A stretch of 64,000 bases of DNA from Bacillota bacterium (GCA_023435895.1 JAEZLH010000028.1:303715-367714), one strand, 5' to 3'; numbered from the stretch's first letter, positions 46,265 through 54,729 are shown. A program made the numbers and translations. Notes: generated from the letters alone by a model not told the origin.

Positions 46265-47563
46265 ATGGAGATTTATGTAGTTCAACCGGGAGATAGTATA
46301 GAGATAATAGCACGAAAATACAACATATCGGTTGCTCGTTTAATCGAAGACAATGGACTGGATAATCCCACTGCTTTAGTTGTCGGTCAGGCTATCCTAA
46401 TCCTTCACCCTGTTCAGATCTATACGGTAAAAGAAGGCGATAGCTTATATAATATAGCGGAAGCTCATCATATCCCCCTTCTACAACTGCTTCGAAACAA
46501 TCCATCCCTTTCAAATCGCAATTACATTTATCCGGGAGAAAATCTCGTCATCCAATATAACTCCAGTGGAGAAATTCTTACAAATGGTTATGCCTATTCC
46601 TTTATCAACCACGACATTTTAAAGAAAACTTTACCTTATCTTTCTTTTCTTTCTATCTTCAATTACCGAGTAACTGAGGACGGAACTGTAACCAATTACG
46701 GCGAGGATAGAGAGCTTATTAAACTGGCAAATGATTATCATACGGTTCCACTGCTTATGGTGTCGGCGCTATCACCCTTGGGAGAATTGCATCCAGAACT
46801 GGTCTATGAAATATTATTGAATGAAGAGAAAGGAAATACCTTTGTCGAAAATATACTATCAATTGTTCAACAAAAAGGCTTTGGCGGAGTGAATACCTTA
46901 ATTAGTTATATCAATACAACAAACCAAAATTTATATATAAAACTACTAACCAAACTATCCACTGCCTTAAAAAATGAAGGCTATCTGTTTATTGTTACTA
47001 TCAATCCCAATGTTCGATTCGAGAATAATTCCATTCAATTTGAAAAGCTTGATTATGAGAGCATCAGTCAGCTGGTTTACCAGTTGATTTTTATTCAATA
47101 CGCTTGGAGTGCTAATACACAGCCTCCTTCTCCGGTTAGCTCCCTTCATCTATTACGAACCTTCCTTGATTATATTAAGGACTCCCTCTCCAACCCAAAT
47201 TCTTCTCTAGGAAAACCGTTGATTGGATATGACTGGACTTTGCCCTATATTCCAGGGAAATCCTCTGCCCATTCCATGACTTTGGACTCCGCCCTTACTC
47301 TGGCTCACGACTATAGCAGTGTCATTCAATTTGATGAATATTCGCATACCCCGTACTTTCATTACACTACAACCAATATCGGTATGCCTGTGGATCATAT
47401 TGTATGGTTTATCGATTCAAGAAGTATCAAATCTCTGGATGATTTAATCGTAGAATATGGTCTTGATGGCTCGGGAATATGGAATATTAACAACTATGAC
47501 CAACAGCTGTGGTCTATTATCAATGCCAGATTTCACATTACAAGGCTGGTTCCTGAATTTTAA
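46265..47563 (+). CDS. LysM-GH18-like spore protein, catalytic motif missing
   Basis: 432 aa. Two N-terminal LysM domains (YVVQPGDSIEIIARKYNISV; YTVKEGDSLYNIAEAHHIPL) and a C-terminal GH18-type barrel (FLSIFNYRVTEDGTVTNYGE; GKPLIGYDWTLPYIPGKSS), the architecture of YaaH/SleL spore cortex enzymes. The GH18 signature D-x-x-D-x-D-x-E should fall in the segment read here as GFGGVNTLISYI; active relatives have a motif like GVNIDLEY. Both acid positions are replaced, so hydrolase activity is unlikely. No signal peptide, as usual for spore-coat-delivered relatives. ATG start; a GTGTGGAG sequence precedes it. Confidence 0.85.
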   Translation: MEIYVVQPGDSIEIIARKYNISVARLIEDNGLDNPTALVVGQAILILHPVQIYTVKEGDSLYNIAEAHHIPLLQLLRNNPSLSNRNYIYPGENLVIQYNSSGEILTNGYAYSFINHDILKKTLPYLSFLSIFNYRVTEDGTVTNYGEDRELIKLANDYHTVPLLMVSALSPLGELHPELVYEILLNEEKGNTFVENILSIVQQKGFGGVNTLISYINTTNQNLYIKLLTKLSTALKNEGYLFIVTINPNVRFENNSIQFEKLDYESISQLVYQLIFIQYAWSANTQPPSPVSSLHLLRTFLDYIKDSLSNPNSSLGKPLIGYDWTLPYIPGKSSAHSMTLDSALTLAHDYSSVIQFDEYSHTPYFHYTTTNIGMPVDHIVWFIDSRSIKSLDDLIVEYGLDGSGIWNINNYDQQLWSIINARFHITRLVPEF

Positions 47564-47732
47564 TATCAAATTCAATGTCAAAAGTCCTGCTTATACTATT
47601 ACTTGTGCGAATCGCCATTGCAATAATATAAACAAGACTTTTAATATTTGAACTTTATTTTTATCAAACAGACATGGAATGACCCAAGGGTATGCTTTAA
47701 TTACATCAACTTAAATACAGGAGCAAAATAAT

Positions 47733-48014
47733 ATGCCATTTTTAAACCCCCATAAAAAACCGACTATATGCCACCCGAAAGGTCACCCCATTGCAGTGAT
47801 TGCAGCCTTCAATACACTTGGAGATATCATGCCCCGTTACTTTTGTATTGAAGACGATTATTCTGAATTATTCAAATATCAAATCTCTTCTGTTAAGCAA
47901 ATCAAGGATCAGTACATGGTTAAAATCTTCTATTGTACCTATGATGCCTACGGGTATCGCAATGATATCACAATACATTATGATATTACCAAATGTACTT
48001 GGGTCATTGGATGA
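47733..48014 (+). CDS. 93-aa orphan protein, copy B
   Basis: Same length as and 58/93 identical to the gene at 8088; conserved blocks are MPRYFCIEDDYSELFKYQIS, FYCTYD, RNDI and YDITKC-x-WVIG. ATG with AGGAG 7 nt upstream. Unlike copy A, no LexA box is visible in its upstream region, so control has diverged. Lies between the LysM protein and a membrane protein gene. Function unknown. Confidence 0.75.
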   Translation: MPFLNPHKKPTICHPKGHPIAVIAAFNTLGDIMPRYFCIEDDYSELFKYQISSVKQIKDQYMVKIFYCTYDAYGYRNDITIHYDITKCTWVIG

Positions 48015-48111
48015 TGGATATTTGATTCAAAAATAAATCTTATATCCAGAGAAATATCAATCAGTTGCAGTCCGAATTTTATCATCACCATCTCGAATTA
48101 CCCACTTAAAA

Positions 48112-48903
48112 TTAATTCATTTTAGAATTCTTTGTACGATAATCATAATATAAGAAAAAGAATGCCGGAAAAATCACAAGAGCGATACAAGTCTCAATAA
48201 TTAACACGCCAATATAGGTGGGTGTAAAGATATCACCATTCATCAAGGAAGGATAATTAAATATTTGATATGCAACAATTGGCAAATATACAAAAAACAA
48301 CAATCCCAGTAGCTTTAGATAATTCTTTCTTCCAGCTTTCACCCCACTCTTTAACCCTTGAATAGTTCTCACATTATCAATAAAAATAGCGGGAAGCCAA
48401 AGAATGATGAATGGGATTAAGGCAATTATTATTACCGTGATTATAATACTCATCGCCATACTTAATACATAAATATTATCTTCTTGTCCTGAAAACGACT
48501 GAAACAGAATAATTGGCACTGTAACAAACGAAAACAAAATGGCTACACCGATAACCATTGCAAACACTAAAAGTGACATCAATAGAATTCTAACAAAATA
48601 TTTTTTGAGACCTATCATAAAGGACGATGATGCAAGCTTCCCATTCATTACGGCCTCAGCAGTCATATGTCCAAATCCTGACATGAACAGAATTGAAAGA
48701 AAAAACATAAGGATTGATGACAACAGCATCTTCATCATAAAGATCATCATTGAAACAAGATCCATTACATCCCCATGGTTATACACCCCCAAATTCTTTG
48801 GATAAAGCAAATAAAGAACCAAAAATCCCATGAATTCATAGCCAAGAAAATATACCACTAATAAAGGATTACTTTTAAGTAAGTTAATTGATTTGCGAAG
48901 CAT
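48112..48903 (-). CDS. Integral membrane protein, about 6 TM
   Basis: 263 aa from the ATG at 48903 (CGGGGG, 7-nt spacing); the open frame extends 72 codons further without a convincing ribosome-binding site. TM helices include LLVVYFLGYEFMGFLVLYLL, MLLSSILMFFLSILFMSGFG, ILLMSLLVFAMVIGVAILFS, IIITVIIIALIPFIILWLPA, LGLLFFVYLPIVAYQIF and VLIIETCIALVIFPAFFFLY, with a short basic loop (GLKSGVKAGRKNYLKLL). The pattern resembles DUF975/YciC-type multi-span proteins; no transport motif is seen. Moderate confidence on family. Confidence 0.65.
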   Translation of the reverse strand: MLRKSINLLKSNPLLVVYFLGYEFMGFLVLYLLYPKNLGVYNHGDVMDLVSMMIFMMKMLLSSILMFFLSILFMSGFGHMTAEAVMNGKLASSSFMIGLKKYFVRILLMSLLVFAMVIGVAILFSFVTVPIILFQSFSGQEDNIYVLSMAMSIIITVIIIALIPFIILWLPAIFIDNVRTIQGLKSGVKAGRKNYLKLLGLLFFVYLPIVAYQIFNYPSLMNGDIFTPTYIGVLIIETCIALVIFPAFFFLYYDYRTKNSKMN

Positions 48904-49255
48904 TTTAATTACCCCCGTTATTTGTTTATGTGGTTTCTTTTTAGAAATAGATATATTTGTATTATATATCAAATGGGCATGGTTTACTATCACTATATAT
49001 CTGTCATCCTCCATATTCTCAATACCGTCATTCTCCATAAAAAGTCTTTTTAACATTCCTTTTAATTCGAATATTTCTTTGGACAAGTTAATATATTTAA
49101 ATATCCTTAGGATATTCATAGCCTTTTATAAAATACAAAGCCACAAATAGATACTGTCTTTAACTCCTGTCAATAAGGTTATATCCCAAATGACATTACA
49201 TTTTTAATTGGTAAATTCAGTTGAAACAACAAATGGAAAGGATGTGGTAAGTAAC

Positions 49256-49717
49256 ATGGATTTATTTGATATCTCAGAAAAAGAATACGGGGATAAGTAT
49301 AATGATCATCTGCTTCAACAATGGGTGACTTGCGTTGAGATGTCCAACAGTGTTAGTGAACATAGAATTAATGTTAATAATCTATTTATTACATTAAATA
49401 CTGCGCTTGCAGCATTGACCAATTTCAAAGCAAATCAGGTTGGGGTTTTCTTGTCAGGGATTGGTATCATACTATGTGTTATATGGATTATTAATAATGA
49501 ATATTATAAAAAGCTAAATAAACAAAAATACAATATCATTCTTGAAATCGAGAAGAAATTACCCGCCACCCCTTTTGGATATGAATGGAATATCTTGGGT
49601 AAGGGAAAAGACAAGAAAAAACACACTAGCTTTACACGGATAGAAGAATTCATTTCGGTTATCTTTATAGTTATATACCTTACAATTATATGCCCATTCG
49701 TACTGAGCCTTTTATAG
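49256..49717 (+). CDS. Two-TM membrane protein (RipA-like / SLATT-like)
   Basis: 153 aa from the ATG at 49256; a longer start (49208) is possible and the ribosome-binding site, AAAGGAT, is distant. Pattern: an N-terminal helix (KEYGDKYNDHLLQQWVTCVE), then TM1 (NNLFITLNTALAALTNF), TM2 (VGVFLSGIGIILCVIWIIN), a soluble part with EIEKKLPATPFGYEWNILGK, and a terminal TM (FISVIFIVIYLTIICPFVL). This matches small RipA-family octameric/SLATT-type proteins, some of which accompany nucleotide-signalling defence systems. A TIR gene lies 300 bp away. Role is inference. Confidence 0.6.
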   Translation: MDLFDISEKEYGDKYNDHLLQQWVTCVEMSNSVSEHRINVNNLFITLNTALAALTNFKANQVGVFLSGIGIILCVIWIINNEYYKKLNKQKYNIILEIEKKLPATPFGYEWNILGKGKDKKKHTSFTRIEEFISVIFIVIYLTIICPFVLSLL

Positions 49718-49811
49718 ATTTGCTACCATCACACACAATTAAATAAATGCATCATACTATATTATTAGTATAAAAAACCGTATGAGTGGCATAATTTAAT
49801 GAGGTGATGGC

Positions 49812-50093
49812 ATGGCAAAATATACAAAAAGGCAGATTATCGTGGATGCAGAAATCTACCATGTAGGCATGGAAGACGGATTCGATGATATTGAAACTGC
49901 TATTAATTCAGGACTTAACATCGACAATTATGAAAAACCGGTTAATATTAATAAGATTCCTTTTATTCAAACCTTGGAAGGAAAGCATTATATCAGTAAT
50001 GGGGATTATATTATTACTGGAATTGAAGGGGAACGTTACCCCTGTAAAAAAGCTATATTTCATCGGACCTATACAATGGTATCTGATGAATAA
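49812..50093 (+). CDS. Phage-type hypothetical protein (PGDYG-like)
   Basis: 93 aa; ATG with GAGGTG 6 nt upstream. The C-terminal ISNGDYIITGIEGERYPCKK followed by IFHRTY matches a pattern common in small phage proteins ('GD-x-I-I-x-G-x-x-G-E-x-Y-P-C-K-x-x-I-F'). Function unknown. The 3' end overlaps the convergent TIR gene by 41 bp. Indicates phage ancestry of this stretch. Confidence 0.65.
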   Translation: MAKYTKRQIIVDAEIYHVGMEDGFDDIETAINSGLNIDNYEKPVNINKIPFIQTLEGKHYISNGDYIITGIEGERYPCKKAIFHRTYTMVSDE

Positions 50094-50484
50094 CTAAGCT
50101 TTTGTTAATGATTTTGCTGATATCTTCGGCAATTTTTATGCTTGAATTTTCACTAATTATATTATTATTCTTAAACTCAGGGATTGATGATTGTTCCACT
50201 TGTAAATCGAGAATTACGGTCAGATAATCCCCTATTTGGGTGCTCATTTTTGCTGCGTAAATCTCTTTCATCACATTCTCATTCTCTGCCGAATTTTTAG
50301 ATAAAAACAAAATAAAAATATCCATGGATGGAATTAACTCAAGTACTCCATCCATTGTTAAATCACTATCATAATAGGTTACCTTATAGCACAATATTTT
50401 ATTGTCATAAAACTCAATCAGTTCATAAATTTCAAGCATTGTCGTAAAATCCTTAGAACTGTAAGCGATAAATATACTCAACAT
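50053..50484 (-). CDS. Stand-alone TIR-domain protein
   Basis: 143 aa from the ATG at 50484 (a TTG lies 4 codons upstream; neither has a clear ribosome-binding site). TIR motifs: box 1 LSIFIAYSSKDFTTM, then VLELIPSMDIFILFLSKNSA, and a region ENENVMKEIYAAK that carries the usual catalytic/structural Glu positions. Bacterial TIR proteins cleave NAD+ or make cyclic-ADPR signals in defence, or act as STING/Thoeris partners. No sensor domain is fused, so the partner must be separate; the nearby two-TM protein is a candidate. It ends beyond the fold with a polar tail. Confidence 0.65.
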   Translation of the reverse strand: MLSIFIAYSSKDFTTMLEIYELIEFYDNKILCYKVTYYDSDLTMDGVLELIPSMDIFILFLSKNSAENENVMKEIYAAKMSTQIGDYLTVILDLQVEQSSIPEFKNNNIISENSSIKIAEDISKIINKSLVIHQIPLYRSDEI

Positions 50485-50734
50485 ATAATTAATCAACTAC
50501 TTTTTATTATAAATATATGTACAAGACTTAGAAGAAATGTAAATTAATTATTGGGACTGCCTTATAATATATTTATAATTCTCAACATCACCCTCTTTGG
50601 TAAGTGTTTGTAAATCTACAACACGTTCGAAATTAACTCTATTCAAAATTCCAAATACTGTATTTTTCGGTTGTCATATAAGTTCACCGATTATAAGGTA
50701 ATAATTACCCTTTTATTATTACTCTTCGTTGTAT

Positions 50735-51319
50735 CTAATCTATTTTAATGCCCAATTCACCTAAAAGGTTTAATGCTTCCGGAAATGAAAACTTCGCTTC
50801 CTTCAATTTGTTCGTAGTAATACTGATCTGATATCCAGTAGCTTCACGAAAATCTGCCTTTCTCATATCACATCTTGAAAACTGCGTTGACTCCAATCTG
50901 CATTTTTTGAACATGTTTTCCACCAAGTTACATTCATCGAATACGGAATCCTGAATTGAGTTGAGCGAGAAGTTAAATTTACGAAGATTCATATGTATAA
51001 AGCTATTGTACTTTAAAAAACAATCCTTTAATTGTGAAATAGGATGAGCTATGTTACCCGTTGGAAGTAAATCATGCCAATTAACACCTATTAGATTGCA
51101 TTGCTCAAATTCAGCATACTTAATTTGTGAAAATACAGCTTTAATACTTACCACCTTACACTTAATAAATCTACATTCTATAAATGAACAGTGAAATAAA
51201 ACACACTCTTCTATTGTGCAGTTTTTAAAAGTGCAATCATAAAATTCATAGTCTTCTATTCTCTCATTCTCTAATTTCAAATCTTCATAAACTGTATTTT
51301 CACAAAATTTATCCACCAT
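50735..51319 (-). CDS. Pentapeptide-repeat protein
   Basis: 194 aa of A(D/N)LXX-type repeats forming a right-handed quadrilateral helix: CTFKNCTIEECVLFHCSFIE, CRFIKCKVV, then a central break, NLRKFNFSLNSIQDSVFDEC, NLVENMFKKCRLESTQFSRC, DMRKADFREATGY. The end TTNKLKEAKFSFPEALNLLG is typical of the McbG/YjbI-like subgroup, and the overall form resembles Qnr DNA-mimics that protect gyrase, though the target is unknown. ATG start, ribosome-binding site AAAGAGGAT. Confidence 0.85.
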   Translation of the reverse strand: MVDKFCENTVYEDLKLENERIEDYEFYDCTFKNCTIEECVLFHCSFIECRFIKCKVVSIKAVFSQIKYAEFEQCNLIGVNWHDLLPTGNIAHPISQLKDCFLKYNSFIHMNLRKFNFSLNSIQDSVFDECNLVENMFKKCRLESTQFSRCDMRKADFREATGYQISITTNKLKEAKFSFPEALNLLGELGIKID

Positions 51320-51548
51320 TTTTATCCTCTTTTTGTCTTAATATACTCAATCCGCAGAATTGCAATCTTCTTAATGAAATCCGATAGACGCTGGAACAGA
51401 ATATAATAAGACGCCATAATCGATAAGAAAGCCGAATATCAATTCATAGAAAAAGTAGCGGTTATTGGAAGTCATAATCAGTACAGTGGTTCATTCAATA
51501 TCACTTATCAAAGAATGCGAAGCAACCTAACAACACCTTGTATTATAC

Positions 51549-51836
51549 TTAGGTATTGAGCCTTTTTAATATTACATCTGACATTGTAAATAACCCGGCA
51601 CGACGGAACGAAGAACAGTTTGACAGTTCAAATGCCTTTTTAGTTGCTCTCCAATTCTTACCATCAGTCTCAATATATTCAAATGACTGTAGCTTCCTTA
51701 TAGCGTTGTCGATTTCACTTTCATTAAAAATTGCATGATTAATCATATCACCAGTTGAAATAATCTCTTTTATAGATGACCATTTTTTTAATAAGATTAA
51801 AGAAGTCAAAAACCACGCATCACTAAATTCAAACAT
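51549..51836 (-). CDS. Conserved small winged-helix-like protein
   Basis: 95 aa from the ATG at 51836 (GGGGT 8 nt upstream). FEFSDAWFLTSLILLKKWSS, then ISTGDMINHAIFNESEIDNA and IRKLQSFEYIETDGKNWRAT. I recognise this 'GDxINHAIF...E...A...KL...G/EYIE' pattern from a widespread uncharacterised family; the predicted fold is a winged helix, so a regulator is plausible. The gap 51320-51548 has a 47-codon open stretch on plus (QFIEKVAVIGSHNQYSGSFN) that may be a gene remnant. Confidence 0.6.
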   Translation of the reverse strand: MFEFSDAWFLTSLILLKKWSSIKEIISTGDMINHAIFNESEIDNAIRKLQSFEYIETDGKNWRATKKAFELSNCSSFRRAGLFTMSDVILKRLNT

Positions 51837-51919
51837 AAACATATACCCCGCACAAAATTCAAATAATATCAACTTAACAATTGTAAAAAAATGCACTAAA
51901 TTAATTAATTCATGTTGAT

Positions 51920-52135
51920 TTATTTTGTCTTGCTTTCCGCCTTAAATTCAACATTTAAAACTTGCATTGCGACATATGTATTTCTATCGCTCAAATTATC
52001 TAATCTAATACTATAATTATCTGCTTTAACCTCACTATTTGTATTTTTTATTTGTACTGGATAGCCACAATGTACACAACTCTCTGCTTTATCAGATACT
52101 TCTCTACTGCATTCTGGACAATTTATTAATGACAT
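51920..52135 (-). CDS. Zinc-ribbon protein, short
   Basis: 71 aa. An N-terminal zinc ribbon, INCPECSREVSDKAESCVHC-GYP (C-x2-C...C-x2-C), then a short tail (NYSIRLDNLSDRNTYVAMQV). Zinc-ribbon domains of this type usually begin longer proteins, so this may be a truncated gene. The ribosome-binding region contains a 9-bp tandem repeat. ATG start. Confidence 0.6.
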   Translation of the reverse strand: MSLINCPECSREVSDKAESCVHCGYPVQIKNTNSEVKADNYSIRLDNLSDRNTYVAMQVLNVEFKAESKTK

Positions 52136-52140
52136 GCCCT

Positions 52141-52175
52141 ATCTACCTTATCTGCCTTATCTGCCTTATCCTCCT
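52141..52175 (-). repeat. 9-bp tandem repeat in a ribosome-binding region
   Basis: On the minus strand AGGAGGAT is followed by AAGGCAGAT, AAGGCAGAT, AAGGTAGAT, then AGGGC ATG. Copy-number change would alter the distance from GGAGG to the start codon. Confidence 0.7.
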
Positions 52176-52258
52176 ATAGTGTATTAGGAATATTTTACAC
52201 CTTTTTCGACAAGAAGTAAATAATGTGTACCCAACTATTGATAACCTAGTATAATAAA

Positions 52259-52933
52259 ATAGCACCCCAACATCTGCTAGAGTGCTATGCCGATATACTA
52301 TTATTTACAATATTGTCTATTGAATATTTTCCACTTCTTAGTATGCTAATTATTGACGATAGCCATATACGGTAAACACCCCATTATTTTCATTATATGG
52401 AATATTGTATTTAATTAAAATATTTAAAAACTGGTCTGTTTCATCGATAATCGTGCATGGTATCAAATTACCTTGATGTTTTAAAATACGAGGTCTAATT
52501 TTTATCCACTCAACTGCATAAAATGGGGTAGCATATATATCTCCACCTAAATAGTTATCTAAATAAAGTCCCCAATCACCGCCATAATAAACATCTTTAT
52601 CGAATTGGTGATATTCAGCTTCTTCTTCATCAACACCTTTAATTACAAATGGTGGAGAAAATGGTAATTCACTTACTCCTTTTTTTAGTTCTGTCCATTT
52701 TGTACTATTCATCATTGAACAAAGTCCCCTTTGCTCTATAACAGAAAGTATTTTCCTTCTATATTTTTCATCGCTTTTTATGCTCATAAAAGCAGCTTCA
52801 CCACCTATCCAAATTTTAAGTTAAATAACATTAAATTATATTTACAATCGCATAATAGCATGCAACCGTATGATTATCAATATTTACGAACCAAAAATGG
52901 ATTACTGGCACCCCAATATCTATTGAAGTGCCA
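52259..52933. repeat. Two related 30-bp hairpins flanking the 52350 gene
   Basis: 52259-52288 (ATAGCAC-N16-GTGCTAT) and 52906-52933 (TGGCAC-N16-GTGCCA) share the loop pattern CCCAAYATCTRYTWGAR. They look like copies of one terminator, one on each side of the DUF6678-like gene. The listed span includes the gene between them. Confidence 0.55.
52350..52787 (-). CDS. DUF6678-like protein
   Basis: 145 aa. The pattern NSTKWTELKKGVSELPFSPP, FVIKGV, then GGDWGLYLDNYLGGDIYATP, FYAVEWIKIRPR and a C-terminal IPYNENNGVFTVYGYR resembles the DUF6678 group of small proteins, often found in mobile regions or toxin-immunity arrays. Function unknown. ATG start with a weak ribosome-binding site (AGGTGG, 13 nt away). 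No TM or signal peptide. Confidence 0.55.
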   Translation of the reverse strand: MSIKSDEKYRRKILSVIEQRGLCSMMNSTKWTELKKGVSELPFSPPFVIKGVDEEEAEYHQFDKDVYYGGDWGLYLDNYLGGDIYATPFYAVEWIKIRPRILKHQGNLIPCTIIDETDQFLNILIKYNIPYNENNGVFTVYGYRQ

Positions 52934-52994
52934 TAGTTCTGCCTATAAAGTCTTTCTTTGCTAATGGATTATAAATTCATTAATGGGCTTGTTT

Positions 52995-53171
52995 TCACCC
53001 CCATTTTAAAGTATCATCATCTTGCATAGATTGTAAATATCGCTTTGTTACATCATTTTTAGAATGCCCAAGTAATCTTGATATAGTGAATAAGTCACAC
53101 CAATTCTTTAATTGAGTTTGTGCAATTTTCTCATTCAGCAGTCGAATAAAAATTCTTTCAAAACATCTTGT
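52995..53171 (-). pseudogene. Tyrosine recombinase (integrase) C-terminal remnant
   Basis: 58 codons open after a TAA: LLNEKIAQTQLKNWCDLFTI then SRLLGHSKNDVTKRYLQSMQ, ending DDDTLKWG and TGA. It carries the LLGH box and the catalytic Tyr (R-Y-L) of phage-type integrases. The Arg-containing N-terminal core and the start are gone. It lies between the DUF6678-like gene and yebC, at the right edge of the accessory block, so it probably marks a former integrated element. Confidence 0.8.
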
Positions 53172-53184
53172 TTAACATATAATA

Positions 53185-53226
53185 ATCCTCCATTCATTAT
53201 AGTGTCAGTTATGATGAATGGAGGAT
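53185..53226. repeat. 13-bp perfect inverted repeat beside the integrase remnant
   Basis: ATCCTCCATTCAT (53185-53197) and ATGAATGGAGGAT (53214-53226) with a 16-nt spacer, immediately 5' of the recombinase fragment. Could be a terminator-like hairpin or a core site. Confidence 0.6.
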
Positions 53227-53338
53227 CAGAAGTATCCTATATTTTTTTACAAACTATCCAGAATAGCGTAACTGGTCAAATTCTTTCAATCCTCAAATTG
53301 CAAAAAGCCATATTTCAAGCCACTTTCAGCCTTCCAAC

Positions 53339-54067
53339 TTATTCATCCCAGTTATGATATACTTCCTGTACATCATCATCCTCATCTAGTAAATCAAGGA
53401 TTCTGTTCATCATCTTAATGTCCTGATCACCCTGTAACTCAACCCAGGTTTGCGGAATCATAGTTACATCTGCCTGAGCCATTGGAATTCCTGCTTTTTC
53501 AAGGCTTTCTCTTACTGCGGAGAAATCATCCGGGTTTGTTAACACTTCAAAGCTATCTTCCTCTTCGGCAAAATCTTCAGCACCTGCATCCAGAGCAAGC
53601 ATCATTAAATCATCGGAGTTCATATCGCACTCTTCTTTATCAATGATAATCTGCCCTCTTTTATCAAACATAAAGGATACACAGCCCTGAGAACCAACAT
53701 TACCGTTTCCTTTTGTAAATGCATTACGTACATTACCTGCAGTTCTGTTCTTATTATCCGTCAATGCTTCAACGATAATTGCTGTACCATTCGGGCCGTA
53801 GCCCTCATAGGTTACTGTTTCATAGTTAACAGCATTGGCATCCCCTGCAGCCTTCTTAATACTTCTGTCAATAGTATCGTTAGGCATATTGTTGGATTTT
53901 GCTTTAGCTATAATATCTTTCAAACGGCTGTTTGCATTCGGATCTGCTCCGCCTTCTTTTACGGCAACTGCAATTTCTCTTCCCAATTTAGTGAAGATTT
54001 TGCCCTTTGCAGAGTCGTTTCTCTCTTTTTTATGTTTTATGTTCGCGAATTTTGAATGTCCTGACAT
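53339..54067 (-). CDS. yebC: YebC/PmpR-family protein
   Basis: 242 aa. Signature N-terminus MSGHSKFANIKHKKERNDSA, then GREIAVAVKEGGADPNANSR, YEGYGPNGTAIIVEALTDNK and NRTAGNVRNAFTKGNGNVGS. Members are described as transcription regulators or, more recently, as aiding translation of proline stretches. ATG start with AAGGAG. First core gene to the right of the accessory block; minus strand like the argR cluster. Confidence 0.95.
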   Translation of the reverse strand: MSGHSKFANIKHKKERNDSAKGKIFTKLGREIAVAVKEGGADPNANSRLKDIIAKAKSNNMPNDTIDRSIKKAAGDANAVNYETVTYEGYGPNGTAIIVEALTDNKNRTAGNVRNAFTKGNGNVGSQGCVSFMFDKRGQIIIDKEECDMNSDDLMMLALDAGAEDFAEEEDSFEVLTNPDDFSAVRESLEKAGIPMAQADVTMIPQTWVELQGDQDIKMMNRILDLLDEDDDVQEVYHNWDE

Positions 54068-54273
54068 ACGAATTCTCCTTATTGATCTAAATTGCTAATC
54101 AGTCAATTGGGAAGGATTGAATTACTGATTTAATACTCTTTTTCTTCTCAATTACATCTGATTGCTTATGTGTTCAAATAGCCGTAAATATTCTAACACC
54201 GAAATCAAACTTCTTCAAGTATTTTATTTCCACATTGGTTATCTTGTTTATTGTATATGGATTATCTTACATT

Positions 54274-54729
54274 TTATTCTGCATTAATTATCTTACTTAA
54301 CTTCTCCATTACAGATATGGTCTCTTCTGCAGAACGAATTGCACACATAATGGTATCATCTCCTGCGATGCAGCCCACAATACTGCTGAACTGAAGTGCA
54401 TCAAGCGCTGCTGCTACTGCCATTGCAAGCCCCGGCACTGTCTTAACTACCATAATATTCTGCGCCATATCCATGGATACGAAGCCATCCTTTAGTACTC
54501 TGGTATACTTCTCATTGAGATCTGTTTCTGTTTTTTGAAGTACGATATACTTTTGTTTGCCACTGTCTACCGCAACTTTAGTGAGTTTTAATTCTCTGAT
54601 ATCTCTGGATACCGTTGCCTGAGTTACATTATATCCATCACTCATTAATCTTTCGGCTAATTCTTCCTGTGTCTCAATATCATATTTATTGATTAGTTCA
54701 ATAATCTTACTTTGTCTGCTAATTTTCAT
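54274..54729 (-). CDS. argR: Arginine repressor
   Basis: 151 aa. A winged-helix N-domain (SRQSKIIELINKYDIETQEE, LMSDGYNVTQATVSRDIREL) and a hexamerising, arginine-binding C-domain with GCIAGDDTIMCAIRS. Arginine-dependent repressor of arginine biosynthesis and activator of catabolism. ATG start. Follows nadK; in related clostridia recN comes next, but here recN is about 27.5 kb away. Confidence 0.96.
   Translation of the reverse strand: MKISRQSKIIELINKYDIETQEELAERLMSDGYNVTQATVSRDIRELKLTKVAVDSGKQKYIVLQKTETDLNEKYTRVLKDGFVSMDMAQNIMVVKTVPGLAMAVAAALDALQFSSIVGCIAGDDTIMCAIRSAEETISVMEKLSKIINAE

Noticed and set aside
47564..47732. LexA box upstream of the second orphan gene
   Set aside because: No GAAC-N4-GTTC pattern was found there, unlike copy A.
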